DNA from: Heterocephalus glaber
Lineage: Eukaryota > Chordata > Mammalia > Rodentia > Bathyergidae
NCBI RefSeq assembly: GCF_000247695.1
Contig: NW_004624781.1
Coordinates: 10,448,439 to 10,512,438, forward strand
Direction of reading: 5' to 3'
Length of the DNA: 64,000 nucleotides
Positions 22,875 through 34,817 of the stretch are shown piece by piece (the first letter of the stretch is position 1; each line of letters begins with the position of its first letter). A program made the translations under genes and the position numbers. The notes below the pieces were generated by a model, which was not told the origin of the DNA, searched no databases, and saw only the letters and a program-made list of their open reading frames with translations.

Positions 22875-23660
22875 TCAGTCAGAGACCTGGGGAGAGAAGA
22901 GCTGCCTGCCCGTTAGTGTGTCTTCCCCTTTCCTTTTGCACCCCATGTTCAGAGCTGAGTCTGCTTTCCAGTTTGGGTGCTTGGGTGGACAGGTTGCCAG
23001 GAATGTTATAGAGCATGAGGATGTGAGGACAAACTCAGGACTGAGCAGGTTGAAACTGAGGAGTCTCTGGTGTATCGAAGAGGGTTGGAGCTTGGGAGAG
23101 AGATGTGGGCGAAGACAGAAGATGAAGGCTTGATTGTTGGATAGTTTGATAGTTGGATGTAGTTGGGTGTGGAGATGTATGCCGTGTTGCCTACAGAGGA
23201 TGGAATATGAGAAAAGGTGATCCAGTCCCAGAGAGGGGAGAGGTCCCAGCAAGGCATGTTTTGTAAAATTTGTGGCAAAGACCAAGGTACTTTCTGGTAC
23301 ACTTCTCTCCCAGCTTCTCCTCCCTTTCACTTCTCTTTGTGTCAGGTGTGCAGTAACCCCTGACATTTTTGGGATTCTGCTAAAAGGAAACTCGATGCCA
23401 GTGGGCAGAATGAGGGGGACCTGTGAGGGAAATACACAGAGGTAAGAGGGAGTTCTCACCAGGACAGTGTCCTGGAAGGCTGAGGAGGGGGCATTTCCAT
23501 CAGGAAGGCACTGGTGACAAACCCCATAGGGCATTGGCAAGGTCAGAGCTAGGATGACCTTGATTTTGCTCTTGGCTAAGTTCATGGCTTTAGTTCCAGG
23601 ACTTGGTATCTCTGGGCTCTTGTAGATATCACTTACACTGATCTTGTCTTTTGCATGCAT
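22875..23660 (-). other. 261-codon open frame, probably non-coding
   Basis: This is the longest frame in the window. The conceptual protein has no signal peptide, membrane segment, repeat or domain that I recognise, and its composition (rich in Ser, Leu, Pro) is that of translated non-coding DNA. It spans copy 1 of the 170-bp duplication. Between the two copies, four of five substitutions change the amino acid in this frame and one is silent, which does not suggest purifying selection. Most likely a chance frame, but long enough to test against transcripts. Confidence 0.2.
23236..23405 (+). repeat. 170-bp near-identical duplication, copy 1
   Basis: From 'gggagaggtcccagc' to 'gatgccagt' this matches 25541-25710 without any gap, at a constant offset of 2305 bp. 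I count five mismatches, about 97% identity. Flanks differ on both sides. No poly-A tail or inverted termini are visible, so it does not look like a SINE or a simple DNA transposon. Confidence 0.9.
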
Positions 23661-23745
23661 AAAATGGAGACTGCTACTAGCAGGATTATATGATACATTG
23701 CTCCCTGCCTGTGAACAGGCAGTAAATGTTACTATTATAGCTGTG
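23640..23745 (-). mobile_element. MIR SINE fragment
   Basis: 'gcataaaatggagactgct' followed by 'aggattatatgatacattg' and 'gaacaggcagtaaatgttac' is a diverged antisense MIR right half. Confidence 0.45.
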
Positions 23746-24087
23746 AGAGATAAAAATGACAGTAAAATCTACTTGCAAAAGGGTGGTGAGAATTATACGA
23801 GAAAACACACTCTCATCCTTTGCCCCATCCAGTCCTAGATGGGTGGGGGGAGAGCTCCTGCCAGGGAAGAAGCAAGAGCTGGGACCAGGCTAGGTGGAGC
23901 CTGGTGAGGGCTTGCAAGAGGCCTGCTCTCTGGACATCAGAGAGGGGTAGGCTCAAGTTTTGTGCAGTGAGGACCCATGAGGTCTGATCTGCGAGGTCTG
24001 AGTATACTTTGAGACTAAAGTGATTGCATTAGATGGGAGTTTGCGTTACTGTTTTTAGTGAAGCTCTTAAAAAGTACACCCAAAAGA

Positions 24088-24262
24088 AGTGGGTTGCAGG
24101 GGCCATAAGGTGAGCAGCTTTGTCCCACCACGCCGTTGTTCTGCCTCACCTCAGGCCCATGGCAACGGAACTGGACAACCATGGACTGAAACCTCTGAAA
24201 CCACAAGTCATCTCTTTCCTACTTTAAGTTTTATGTGTTGAGTATTTTGTCCCACCGACAGA
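24088..24262 (+). mobile_element. MaLR-type LTR 3' fragment, plus orientation
   Basis: 'aaggtgagcagctttgtccc', 'gttgttctgcctcacctcag', 'ccatggactgaaacctctga' and 'attttgtcccaccgacagaa' are landmarks of the 3' half of an MLT1-type LTR in sense orientation. Confidence 0.75.
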
Positions 24263-25540
24263 AAAGCCTCTTGATAAAGAGCTAACAGGTTGGTAGGGGA
24301 GAAAGACATATAAACAAGTCTACTCAGTGAAGTTATAGAGCCTGTGGCAGAAATCTGAATAGACGGTAGAAGGGTTGAAAAGGAGGGTAGGGGTGTGTAT
24401 GGCTTCACTCTAGGCTCTACTTCTGTATTTGTGCTCAGCAGAGGGAACAGTGTGGATGGAAACTCAGTGGCCCAGGCTTATGCATTTGAGGAACAGCAGG
24501 TGGTTGGCCTATAGGGTTTGAGGGCCATGTGGGCGTCTTTCCTTTTTTTCATTCCTCTATTGTGAACTCCTCAAAGATTGGCTCTGCAGGACCTCATCCT
24601 GAAGGTCCATGAGCAGCTGACCTTCAAGAAGGATCTGCTGACTCCCTTGCTTTGATGCAGAGCCATCTTGGTGGAAGTATTTTATTGCCAAACTTCTGGG
24701 GAACAGAGCACAGTACCTTCCCATGGAAGGTCCACACTGCTTCCATGTTCACCCTCCTTATGCCCAAATCCCTTCAGGGGACCACTCCAGGCCTGGGTGG
24801 GGGAGGCCCATGCACCCCAGCTGGTTCCCTGGGGAAGAGCTTCATAGCATCTCTGTTCTTTCATCTGTAACTGAGGGATGACAATGGCTGCCACTTATGT
24901 GTTCCACAGACATGTTGCTATCAGGAAAGTTGGCAATGCTCTTTGATATATGGAGATGAAAGATGCTGGATTAACTCAAAGCTTTGTTTGTTGTTTTTTA
25001 CTATTATGAATAGTTAAACTGCACAGCACACTGTTGACAGGCTTGTCAGCAGCTCTCTGCACTATCCTCATCCCTAGAAGAGTAAACAGTGCCTTCTGAG
25101 GCTTGACTACTATTTTTCCTTTCCTTCTTAGCAGTGAAAATGACTTCAAATCACTCTGGGTAGGATGATAATATTTTTGATGCACTCTCTCCTCTTTCAA
25201 GTTCCCATTCTATTTCCCATTCTGGTGTAAAGAATGGAAGGGCAGAGGGACATTTCTAGGGCAGCCAGGCTTGGGCCTCAGAGCTGCCTGGGGACAGTGG
25301 AGGAGGCTGGTTCAGCTCAGGGACAGTCACTCAGAAGCCGACATGTTACAGGAGGTCCCTCAGGTTCATTGGAAAAGTGCAGAGGGTTCTAGTTTAAATG
25401 TCCTGGTAACAGACTTTCTATTCTTTAAACCACAAGCTACTGAAAAGCTTGGGTTTTGTGCTACCATCTCAGTCCTCTGGGTCCCAATGAATTACTTCAA
25501 AGCTAATAAATCCTTCATCTCAGATCCTATCCAAAGCCCT
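24263..25540. other. Unique-looking non-coding DNA
   Basis: A small antisense MIR-like patch occurs near 24855-24910. Otherwise nothing is recognised. The 160-codon plus frame 25271-25753 runs into copy 2 of the duplication and shows no domain. Confidence 0.35.
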
Positions 25541-25710
25541 GGGAGAGGTCCCAGCAAGGCATGTTTTGTAAAATTTATGACAAAGACCAAGGTACTTTCT
25601 GGTACACTTCTCTCCCAGCTTTTCCTCCCTTTCACTTCTCTTTGTGTCAGGTGTGCAGTAACCCCTGACATTTTTGGGATTCTGCTAAAAGGAAACTTGA
25701 TGCCAGTCGG
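25541..25710 (+). repeat. 170-bp near-identical duplication, copy 2
   Basis: Gap-free match to 23236-23405 in the same orientation. The sequence upstream ('atcctatccaaagccct') and downstream ('cggactgcgattt') is unrelated to the flanks of copy 1 beyond a few bases. Confidence 0.9.
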
Positions 25711-26329
25711 ACTGCGATTTGGAAAGATTACCTGGAACATAGCAGTGAAATAAGAAGTTACAGATTCCTGATTTGGCCCCATATGAAGAGCATCTCCTTG
25801 TTTAAATCTTTATTAAAAACTGGGAGAAAATTTAGATGAAGATTAATAGACTGTGAAATGAAAGGAGTAAGATAAATGATAAAATCAATAAAAATTCTCT
25901 ACTTTCTGATGTTAGAATTGTAACAAAGATTTCAGATTCTATTAAAAGCAGTTCCATAAGAAATAAAAGGTACATTTTTGGAAAGAAATACTGAATAGGC
26001 TTTTAGATTGTTTGCTAATCTAATTTATGATACAAAGTGAGTCATATGAACATATTGGAAAAAGATTTAAGTTTTTGGCTGATATGAAGTGAAATATCAA
26101 CATCAACAAAGATAATAAAATTCACTATACATCACTATACAAGGACTTTGATGGTAAAATGGTTAATGAAGTCATCAATTTAAAAAGTAATTGATTAATT
26201 CTCCTAGAGAAAACTTGAAAGGCACTAAAATCTAGTTCATATAGAATATAAACTGGCTTCTCTGAATGTCACAACATTGTTAAAAGTTTACAGACATTAT
26301 CAACACTGAGCTGTGAAGCAGAAAAAATT
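25711..26329. other. AT-rich DNA, possibly decayed L1
   Basis: Strongly A-rich on the plus strand with no intact frame. It leads directly into recognisable plus-strand L1 sequence and may be a very diverged upstream portion, but no landmark proves it. Confidence 0.3.
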
Positions 26330-27790
26330 TTTCTAAACTATCAATAGTAAAATACAAGATAAACAGAGCAAATAGCATATGAAAAGATGCTTACCATCAT
26401 TAATATTAGGGAAATGCAGACTAAAACTACAAGCTATTAGAGTGACTGAAATATAAACAAGCAGCCAATATCAAGTGCTGGAAAAACACTTAGAACTCTA
26501 CATTGCTGGTGGGGATTGAAAATGGTAGCATCACTTTGGGAGATTTGTTGGAAATTTCCTATAGTTTTAAGCATATACTTATCATGTGGCCCATATCTTG
26601 CCGCAGATATATACCCTAGAGAAATGAACTGGAAGTAGACAGGAAAAGCTTTTTGAATGTCTTTTTGAGGTTTATTCATAGTCATCCAAATCTGGAAACA
26701 ACATGAATGGCTTTTGGCCAGTGGAAAAATAAACACATTGTGGTACATCCATGTTATGGAATGTTACTCAGCACTGGAAAGAAGCTGGATTCATGCGGTA
26801 ACATGAATGAATCTTAAGTTCATTTGCTGAATGAAAGAAACTAGATTTACATTTTGATTTCTAAATATCGCTCCCCAAGGAAAGGAGCCAGTGCACAGGA
26901 ACTAATCTGAAATTACTTTCAATGATCAATGCTAGAAAAATTTGAGCAACAAGTAAATTAAGATAAAATTGCATTATACCCCAATGAATTAAATAAGTAT
27001 CTATGAGTGTAAAGTCATAGGAAAAGTCACCAAAAAATAAATGTAAGAAAGACAACTCTTCCATACAGAAGAGTTCTTAATAAGTGTAGAAGGAATCAGA
27101 GAAATGGAAAATGACAATAATAATAATTGCTACAAGCAAGCTCTACTAAATGGAATATAAAATTAGTAAGTGAAAGTTTAAGAAGAGCCAGGACTTTTGC
27201 ATGGTCTCAAAATATCTCCCAAATATTTGTTAAACACAAAAGGGGGAAATAATAATTTTACTGAGGAGAAATCTGGCAGATGCTGTCTTAGCCAAGTAAT
27301 CAAGGTTAACATCAACAGTGATAAGACGTAATGACACCATGTCCCCTGATATGACATAGAAAGGCCATCTCACTTCTTGGAATCCTTTCTAGTAATGTAT
27401 GAGCCTAATACAATCATGAGAAGACACCAGAAAACTGACAGTAAGGACATTCTGTAAGTTATCTGTCAGTGCTTTTCAGAATGGTCGAGTTCATGAAAAA
27501 CAAGGCCTAAGTAAGGAATTGTCCCAAATTGGATGAGACTAAAGAGACACAGAGACAAAATGCAACATGGGTTGGATCCTGGAACAGTGAGGGGACATTA
27601 GTGAATATTAAATCCAAATAAAGTCTCTAGTTCAGTTCATAGTACTGTATCAATGATCATTTCTTACTTTTGATGCCCCGTCTCCAGCTATATAAGTTGA
27701 TAAAATCAGGGGAAGTTGGTGAACTCTTGACTATTTTCATAACTTTTCTGTAAGTCTAAAGTTATTTAAAAATAAAAAGTTTAAAATCTT
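26330..27790 (+). mobile_element. Old L1 LINE, ORF2 end and 3' UTR, plus orientation
   Basis: 'gcatatgaaaagatgcttac', 'ttagggaaatgcagactaaa', 'attgctggtggggattgaaa' and 'ggaatgttactcagcactgg' mark the end of ORF2. From about 27500 'attggatgagactaaagaga', 'ggatcctggaacagtgaggg' and a terminal 'aaaataaaaagttt' resemble the 3' end of an ancient L1 subfamily. Riddled with stops. Confidence 0.85.
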
Positions 27791-28429
27791 CAATTAACCT
27801 TACTAAAGGAAAGGTCAAATTATCTTTCTAATTTTATATAGGAAATATAAAGTAATTGTCACTTGAAGAAGTATGAAAGACCATGGAGTCAAAACCTGAG
27901 GAAAATTAACACTGTACACAAGTATGTGAAGCAGTAAGAAAAGCTGTTACTTTTCTGGATTTCATGATGCTTTGTCATAAATTCTCTTATTTTATGTAAA
28001 TATTCACTTTTGTGCTTACGTTTGTATTATCAATCTTGTGTTAAGAAAATTGGCTTCAAGTCCCCCAAAGTTGGATCAACCTGAGGTCGAGTACCTGTGG
28101 CACATGTTGGCTTCCTATGCCATTGTTCACATCTGTCCTGGCCTGGCAGTGATGAAAAGAACATTTTTTTCTCCAAAGTTCAATCCTGTGTGTGCATAAT
28201 GAGGAGGCCAATGGCTCTAGCAACCTCCACTGATAGTTTGACCATAGGCAAGGGGTGTCTGCAACAAGACAGACACAGTGGTTAAATTAAATTCCTAGAG
28301 TCCTGCTGACTCCAATACTCTGCTCCTAAATTTCTGGATTTTGGTCTAATGGCCTATATCTTTATCTTCATTATTTGGGGTCTCTAATGATGAGAAATGT
28401 ACTTTTCATTTATTTTTCAGATTATTTTA
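27791..28429. other. AT-rich non-coding DNA between two L1 fragments
   Basis: No recognised element. It may include decayed repeat, but nothing is assignable. Confidence 0.3.
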
Positions 28430-30360
28430 TGATTTATTAGATATAAATCAATAAATCAATCAAGAAAACAATCCCATTTATAAGTATATGTTTAATTAGA
28501 GAAGTGAAAGATCTGTACACTGAAATCTATGAAAGATTGATGAAAGAAATCAAAGAAGACAAATAGGAAGATATCCCATATTCATGGATTATGAAAATTC
28601 ATCTTGTTAAAATATCTGTACTATCTAAAATGATCTATAAATTTAGAGCATTCCCTATTAGAATTCTAAAGGTATTTTGCAAATGAATAGAAACAACAAT
28701 CTTAAAATTCCTGTGGAACCATAAACAACCCTGGATAGCCAAAGAGATCTTGAGCTAAAATTGGAGACATTACATTGTCTGAATTACAAACCCACTACAA
28801 AGCTATAATAATAAAAACCAACATGGGACTGGCACAAAACCAGACACATATGTCAATGGAACAGAATAGAGAGCCCCCAAATGAAGTTACACATTTATGG
28901 TCAACTGATTTTTGACAAGGGTGTCAAGAACACAAAATGAGGGAGCCTCTTCAGTAGATGATGTTGAGAAACCTGGATATCTACATGCAGAAAAATATTA
29001 AACCCTAATATCACCCAATTTACAAAGATCAAGTCAAAATAGATCAAAAACTTTAGAAATATAGGGCCTCAAATTTAAAAATTTCTAGAAGAAACATAGA
29101 AGGAAGGCTCCATGACATTATTCTGGGCAATGGTTTTTTGAATATGAACTCCAAAGCAGGAATAAACAAGTGAGATTACATCAGACCACAAAGATTCTGT
29201 GGAGCAAAGAAACAATAAAAAAGTAAAGAGACAAACTACAGAAAGGTAGAAATATTTCCAAAAAATTTGATAAGGTGTTAATATCTAAAACCTATAAGAA
29301 ACTGAACTCAGTAACTAGAAAACAAAGTAGGCCAGTTTAAAACTGGGCCAAGGGCCTGAAAAGACATTTACAAGAAGAAGATATATAAATGACCAACAGG
29401 TGCAGTATATGAAAAAAGTGCTCACCATCACCACCCATCTTGTAAATGGAAACTCTTATTCTGTAAGCATGACTTTTATGACATATAAGCCCATTCCTGT
29501 TAGGATAGCTATTAGAAAATGAAAGGGAGGTAAATATTGACAAGAATGTGGAGAAGCCCAGGGATTTAGCTCAGTGGTTCCGCCGCCTGCCTTGCAAGCG
29601 CAAGGATCTGAGTTCGATCTCCAGTACAAAAAAAAAAGGGAGAAAAGGGAGCACTTGGGCACTGTGGGAATATAAATTAGCACAGCCATTATGGAAAACA
29701 GTATGGAGGTTCTTCAAAAAATTTAAAAACAGAATTAACATATGGTCTAGCAATTTCCCTTCTGGGTATACAGGTAAAAGAAGTGAAATCAGCATATTGA
29801 AGAGATATCTCACTTCAGTGTTCACTGCAGTGTTATTCACAATAGTTAAGATATGGTATCAACTGAAGTGTTTTTCATTGGATGAATGGATAAATAAAAC
29901 TTGGTGTATATATATACACACACAATGCAATTCTAGTCAACATTAAAAAAGGAAATCCAGTCATTTGTAACAAAGATGAAAGATGTTATATTAAATGAAA
30001 TAAGGCAGGAATAGAGAAATATATTGCACAATCTCACTTATATATGGAATCTACAAAAGCTGAACTCATGGAAACACAGAGGGTTAGCCATCAGGGAAAT
30101 GTGGGTTAAGGGATGCAATGTTTCAGCTAGTTCAGGAGATCTATTGTTTGACATGGTAATCGCAGTTAATAATTACTGTAAATTTCAAAATTGTGAAGAG
30201 AGCAGATTTTAAACGTTTTGACCATAAAAGATAGCTATTTGAAATAAGGAGTATGTTAATTAGCTTGGGTTAATTTCAAAATGTATTTATATATCAAAAC
30301 ATGTTGTACAGCGCAAATATATACAACTTTTATTTGTCAATTAAAAATAAACAAGTAAAA
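28430..30360 (+). mobile_element. Old L1 LINE, ORF2 3' half and 3' UTR, plus orientation
   Basis: Sense L1 ORF2 landmarks follow in order: 'gaaaacaatcccatttataa', 'aagatctgtacactgaaatc', 'ttcctgtggaaccataaaca', 'gggactggcacaaaaccaga', 'tggtcaactgatttttgaca', 'aaactgggccaagggcctga', 'tggatgaatggataaataaa', and 'ataaggcaggaatagagaaa' in the 3' region. It ends near an A-rich stretch at 30340-30372. A tRNA SINE is inserted at 29557. No intact frame. Confidence 0.9.
29557..29637 (+). mobile_element. tRNA-derived SINE inserted in L1
   Basis: The head has 'gggatttagctcagtggttc', 'cttgcaagcgcaagg' and a B-box 'gagttcgatctccagtac', then an A10 tail. The L1 sentence 'gtggaga...agggagcactt' is split by it, and short 'gagaag/gagaaa' repeats flank it. 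This is younger than the L1. Confidence 0.92.
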
Positions 30361-30499
30361 ACAAAGAAAAAAATACTCTCCAAGACATTCTGTCTGTACT
30401 AACCAGTGTAAATATTTTGGTGTAGCTCCTTCCTTTTTCTTAGGCTTCGGGATATGAATATGTATATTTTAAAACTTAATTATAACATTACTATTTATA

Positions 30500-30960
30500 T
30501 AAGAGGTGATCAAAATATGCAGTGAATATTTAAATTAAAAGACATTGCAGTTAATTCTTTCCAAAATATTCCCCTTCACTGTGAATACATACATTCATTC
30601 CATCTTCTTGCCACTTTCTGAAGCAGTTCTGGAAGCTCTCTTTTGTGAGTGTCTTTATGAGGTGTGATAAAAAGACACTGCAAATGCTACTGCGAAGTGC
30701 GATCCAAAGGAAAGGCAGGACTGTGAGAACATTACAGTGTGTCCTCATCTACCTAATTCACCAGATCTGATGAAGTGTGACTTCTGCCTCCTCCCCAAAG
30801 TAAAAATAACTATGAAAGGTAAATGTTTTGAACCCCCTCAGGACATGGAGGCAGCCACGATAGCACAGGACAACGAAAAGCACCATAATTTCACAAGTTT
30901 CGATTACACCTTGCATAACTTTGTTTCTTGCTAGCACCACAATGCAGATATTTTTTCAGT
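30500..30960. mobile_element. Rearranged mariner DNA-transposon remnant (copy A)
   Basis: The left part (about 30505-30660) is the transposase C-terminal end in antisense: the reverse complement gives a frame with 'QNCFRKWQEDG' and 'CIHSEGEYF', the usual end of mariner transposases. The part at 30735-30905 reads in the sense direction with 'PNSPDLMKCDF' and 'KITMKG', the region around the third catalytic Asp of the DD34D triad. The two parts are thus in opposite orientation within one remnant. Frames are broken and no active enzyme is possible. Confidence 0.75.
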
Positions 30961-31166
30961 GTTTTATGCAGTTTTTCTATGCATCGTATTAATGACTACA
31001 TACTCTTCTGTCGAATAAATACCATGGTCAACTTAACTATTCCTGGAACAGTGTATGCAGTGATAGATTTTATTCATGAGACATGTGTGTTGGGTAGGTA
31101 GGGGTTTTTTAAGAGATTCAGCAGGGAATGGCACCCCAAAAACTTGGATAGGTAGGTGTAAGCAGC

Positions 31167-31591
31167 TGTTATGGCTTGTATCTAGATGTCCTGCCAAAAC
31201 CTAATGCTTTCATAGGTTGGGCTTTTTGGAGGTGGCTGGATCTAGGGTGCGTGATACTGGGATTAAGGGTGTGTGGTGATGCTAGATTAGTCCACTAATT
31301 GATTTATCATAGTTCTGGGTGTGCATAATCAGAAGGCCCATGTTGGGTGTGGATGGCACCACCCAAAAGGCTTGTAGCCTGGATGGGATAAAAGGGAAAG
31401 GAAGGCTTGCTGCTTGCTGCTTGCTCTGCCATGGACTATTTCTGTTCTGCCATGCCACCCTGCCTTGGAGCCAGCTGACTATGGACTGAAACCTCTATAA
31501 ACTGTAGGCTGAAATAAAACTTTCCTCCTTTTTTTTACCCTTTGTGGGTGTAGGGTATTGTGTCTCAGTGAAGAGAAAAATAATTAAGACA
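31167..31591 (+). mobile_element. Complete MaLR-type solo LTR, plus orientation
   Basis: Runs from TGTTATGGCTTG to TAATTAAGACA (425 bp). It contains 'ctatggactgaaacctctat', a polyadenylation signal in 'gctgaaataaaactttcctc' and 'gggtattgtgtctcagtgaa', all MaLR LTR landmarks. Flanks gcagc (31162-31166) and gcaac (31592-31596) form a 4-of-5 target duplication. It is the same family as the minus copies at 20531 and 60333. Confidence 0.85.
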
Positions 31592-31596
31592 GCAAC

Positions 31597-33328
31597 TTAG
31601 GCCAGAACAGAGACTCTGAGTTCTCTGGCGTGGACCCTTTGAGATTGTGAGCAGTAGGGAACCAATCCCAGTGGAAAGACAAGCTTGTTTCTAGGAAGGG
31701 TCTGAGCTTAGCTGTTTAGTTACTTCCAGGATGAATGCCTAAGAGAATGTTTATTAAGCACCTGGAGAAATGAAAATTAATGCAAATGACTATTAGCCAC
31801 TAAAGCCCAATGAAGGACAAGAACAAGACATTGCCACGGAGAGGAAATGCAATCCATAATAATGGAGAAAACAGCATTTGTGGAGACTTCTAATGAAGAC
31901 AGAGACTTGCCATGGAATTAAATCAAGTCCTTGGACAGCTGAGAGCCAGGGCTGTTAACGGCTGAAGCCCACTGCTGCAGAGGTGGCTGAGGATGCATTC
32001 GAGATCAGAACCTTGGCTCTCCATGTCTTGGAACCACACTGGTCATGTGGTCCAGCATCTCAAAGAGAATCATCATGCTAATTAGCAATGTGAGTTACAT
32101 GGAGGACCCCAGTCTGCAGATTTGGCTAAGGTAATGGCATGCAGATGGTCATTTATTTATTTGGAAGAACCAATTGTATTTTATCAAGGGAGGAGATTAT
32201 TCAGTGAATACAACTTTGACTTCTGATAATGTGTGCAGTTTCCCTCCTAAATAAGCCACATACTTGAAAAGATATTGATAATATTCAAAAGTTCAGAAAT
32301 GCTTGCCATGAAGAGTACAATGGGGAGGCGAGACACGTCAGCCCAGGAACTCTGAGAAAGTCAGTTTAGCATGTCCAAGCAAGCTGGTATTAAAGATAGT
32401 CAGCAACCTATCAGAAATACGCAGACTGCAGGAGCTGCTGCTTAGCTCAGAGAAAGGGCCATGTCAGAATCCCCAGCTCTTGCCATACAAACCTTCCTGA
32501 TGCCACAGTTTCTTGCAGCTATTTCTAGACAAAGCAGAAATGCCCTTCTACCCACTTTAACATATCCTGCCAAGTGGAGAGTTAGGTTCCCTTGTGGGAC
32601 CATTCAGCCACTCAGTGGAGGAAGAAAATTAAACAAAGGACTTGTTCTTTTGGTGTGGAATAGGGTGGGCTACTTCAGCATTCCTCGTACTATGTTGGCA
32701 TCTGACGGGGTGAGAATTGTTTCTGCCAGACTTAGAGGGGGCATCACTGTGCTTTTAAATGTGATATTTTCCCCAGTGGAGGCAAAATCATTACATTTGT
32801 TTCCAATAAGGCTGATTTTTCAGAAAGGAGAGTAATAAATTCCAGTGACAAAAATTAACTCATAGGATGATGTCCCATACTTTGATGCAGTATTCAAGGT
32901 TCTTTGAGATCATGCAGCCCTGCCTCATGCCCCTGCTAATTCTGTAGTTCCCAGAGCATATTAGGCTCTCTTTCGGTACTCCAGGTCTTGAGATGTTGAT
33001 GAAAGAGATGCTTTAATCTGCAGGTGGACTCTTCCCTGGTGATCTGCATGTGACCTGCAAGATGCAACTTGATATTCATCCCCTCTGGGACTTGGTATAT
33101 CAGACAAGTCTTGAAAAGGAAGCAAATAATGCACTCCAGGAGGGTTTAATAAAGCCACCAGTAGAAACAGTAGAGCTACTATTTGCAGAAGTGGCAGAGT
33201 GCAGACCTATCAGCACCCCTAATTCTTAAGAGATGAGAGAAGGAAAGAGTTATCAAAATCCAAACCCAAAAGGGCAGAGGCAGGCGTGAAAGACCACTTT
33301 GAAAGAAGTCAGGTACAGCAGATGAAAT
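31597..33328. other. Unique-looking non-coding DNA
   Basis: No recognised repeat. It includes a 124-codon plus frame (32461-32835) starting at an ATG in 'gggccatgtcag'. The predicted protein is not recognised and has no domain; frames of this length are expected several times by chance in 64 kb. Confidence 0.35.
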
Positions 33329-33668
33329 ACAGGTTGAACAGCCCTAATCTGAAAATCTGAAATCCAAAATGCTTTGAAATGTAAAACTTTTCCAGCACTG
33401 ATGCTTCACCACAATTGGAAAAACTCACACTTGACTTCATGTGACAGGTCACAGTCAAAACAGAGTGTACTAAAAATTTGTGTAAAATTACCTTCAGGCT
33501 ATCTCTGTGACATGTGAGTGAAGCATAAATGAGCCATGTGTTTAGATTTGGGGCCTATCCCCAAGATATCTCATTATGTATATAAAAATATTCTAAAATA
33601 AAACAAAAATCTGATATCTGAAACACTTCTTGTCCCAAGCATTTCAGGTAACAAGTGCTCAAAATTTG
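33329..33668 (-). mobile_element. Tigger-like DNA transposon remnant
   Basis: Starts 'acaggttgaacagccctaat' with 'ctgaaaatctgaaatccaaa', contains 'ttaccttcaggctatctctg' and 'tatccccaagatatctcatt', and ends 'ttgtcccaagcatttcaggt'. These match a well-known mammalian pogo/Tigger-class non-autonomous family in reverse orientation (its other end normally reads 'acaggttgagtatccctta'). The right inverted terminus is eroded. Exact subfamily not assigned. Confidence 0.7.
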
Positions 33669-34424
33669 TGAATACTCTGATACTCCTCATATCCTCTCCT
33701 TTCCCTCTGATTTGCTGGAGTTCACCAGTAACCACACCCAACCAGAAGCCAAAGGATATGAGAGTCTTGTGGTTGTGACCAAAGTGGATTAGTCCAAGAT
33801 CATAGAACAGGGAAGGGTTAGGAAGGAGAGTGGATTTTAGGCAGAAAATGGGAAATATTCAGCATAATTTACCTCTTGTCCTGCAGAATCCACTCTTGCC
33901 TGTGTCTATGTGAAAGTCCATACTCTCCAAACTTCAAATGTGAGACTCTAGTCCACTAGCTATTGCTGATGTTCTTTGTAGAAGGCATTAGGAGGGGAGA
34001 CAGAGCAAGGAACTACATAATTAATAACATAGCTGTTATGGTCCTTACTGCTATAGCAAACCTTGAGGTCCAGGATGACGATCACAGCCATTTTCATTCT
34101 CTAGTGATTCTGTGTTCCCCTTACACTTTAGTAGCCCCACACTTTGAATGGGGTTTTTAACTTCTGAATTCCTGAAGATACTTAAACCTTTATCCTTGCA
34201 AGACCAGAAGCTTTGGTGTTCCTAATATTATTGGGTTTCATTGATCAAGTCCATTGGGCAAGGAAGTACTTAAAAAGCACTCAGTGAGTATATTGTATTT
34301 CATATATAGTTCTTGTCTCTGTTGTGTACCAGCAATCCATGTTCTGTCTGGTAACTGGGGTCATATACATGCTTACCAGCCAGTAGAATGATCCCTTAAA
34401 TTTCTTTTTGTTTGGTGGCATATG
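33669..34424. other. Unique-looking non-coding DNA
   Basis: Nothing recognised. Confidence 0.35.
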
Positions 34425-34817
34425 TGTTAATCAGCTTTCCTTGCTTTGAGAAAATACCTGAGAAAAACATCTTAAAGGAGGAAAGGGTTATTTTGGCTAA
34501 TGGTTTCAGAGTTTCAGTTCATGGTTTTTGGCACCATTGTTTCTGGGCTGGTGGAGAGACAGAACATCATGGTGGAAGAATGTGGTGCCTGGGAAGCAGA
34601 GAGGGAGCAAAAGAGCCCAAGAGGAAGGGGCTGGGACCAAGATAAGGGCATGCTCATATTCAACTTCAACTCCTAAGTTTCTATCACGTCTTGACAATGC
34701 CATCAAATTATGACTCCAATCATCTTCCAAAAGTCCCATTGCTCAACAGTGCTTCAGTGGGGACTAAGGTTTCAACACATGAAACTTTGGGTGCCATTTC
34801 ACATCTAGACCCCAACA
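34425..34817 (-). mobile_element. MaLR-type LTR, minus orientation
   Basis: 'gttaatcagctttccttgct', 'gggttattttggctaatggt', 'ttcaacacatgaaactttgg' and the terminal 'ctagaccccaaca' fit the antisense MaLR group. No clean target duplication was identified, so ends are approximate. Frames of 61-77 codons inside it are not genes. Confidence 0.65.

Noticed and set aside
25271..25753. 160-codon plus-strand frame
   Set aside because: Its second half is the 170-bp duplicated unit, for which coding signal was not supported; no domain seen.
32461..32835. 124-codon plus-strand frame beginning with an ATG after 'gggcc'
   Set aside because: Several frames of this length are expected by chance in 64 kb of six frames; no domain, codon pattern or splice context supports it.
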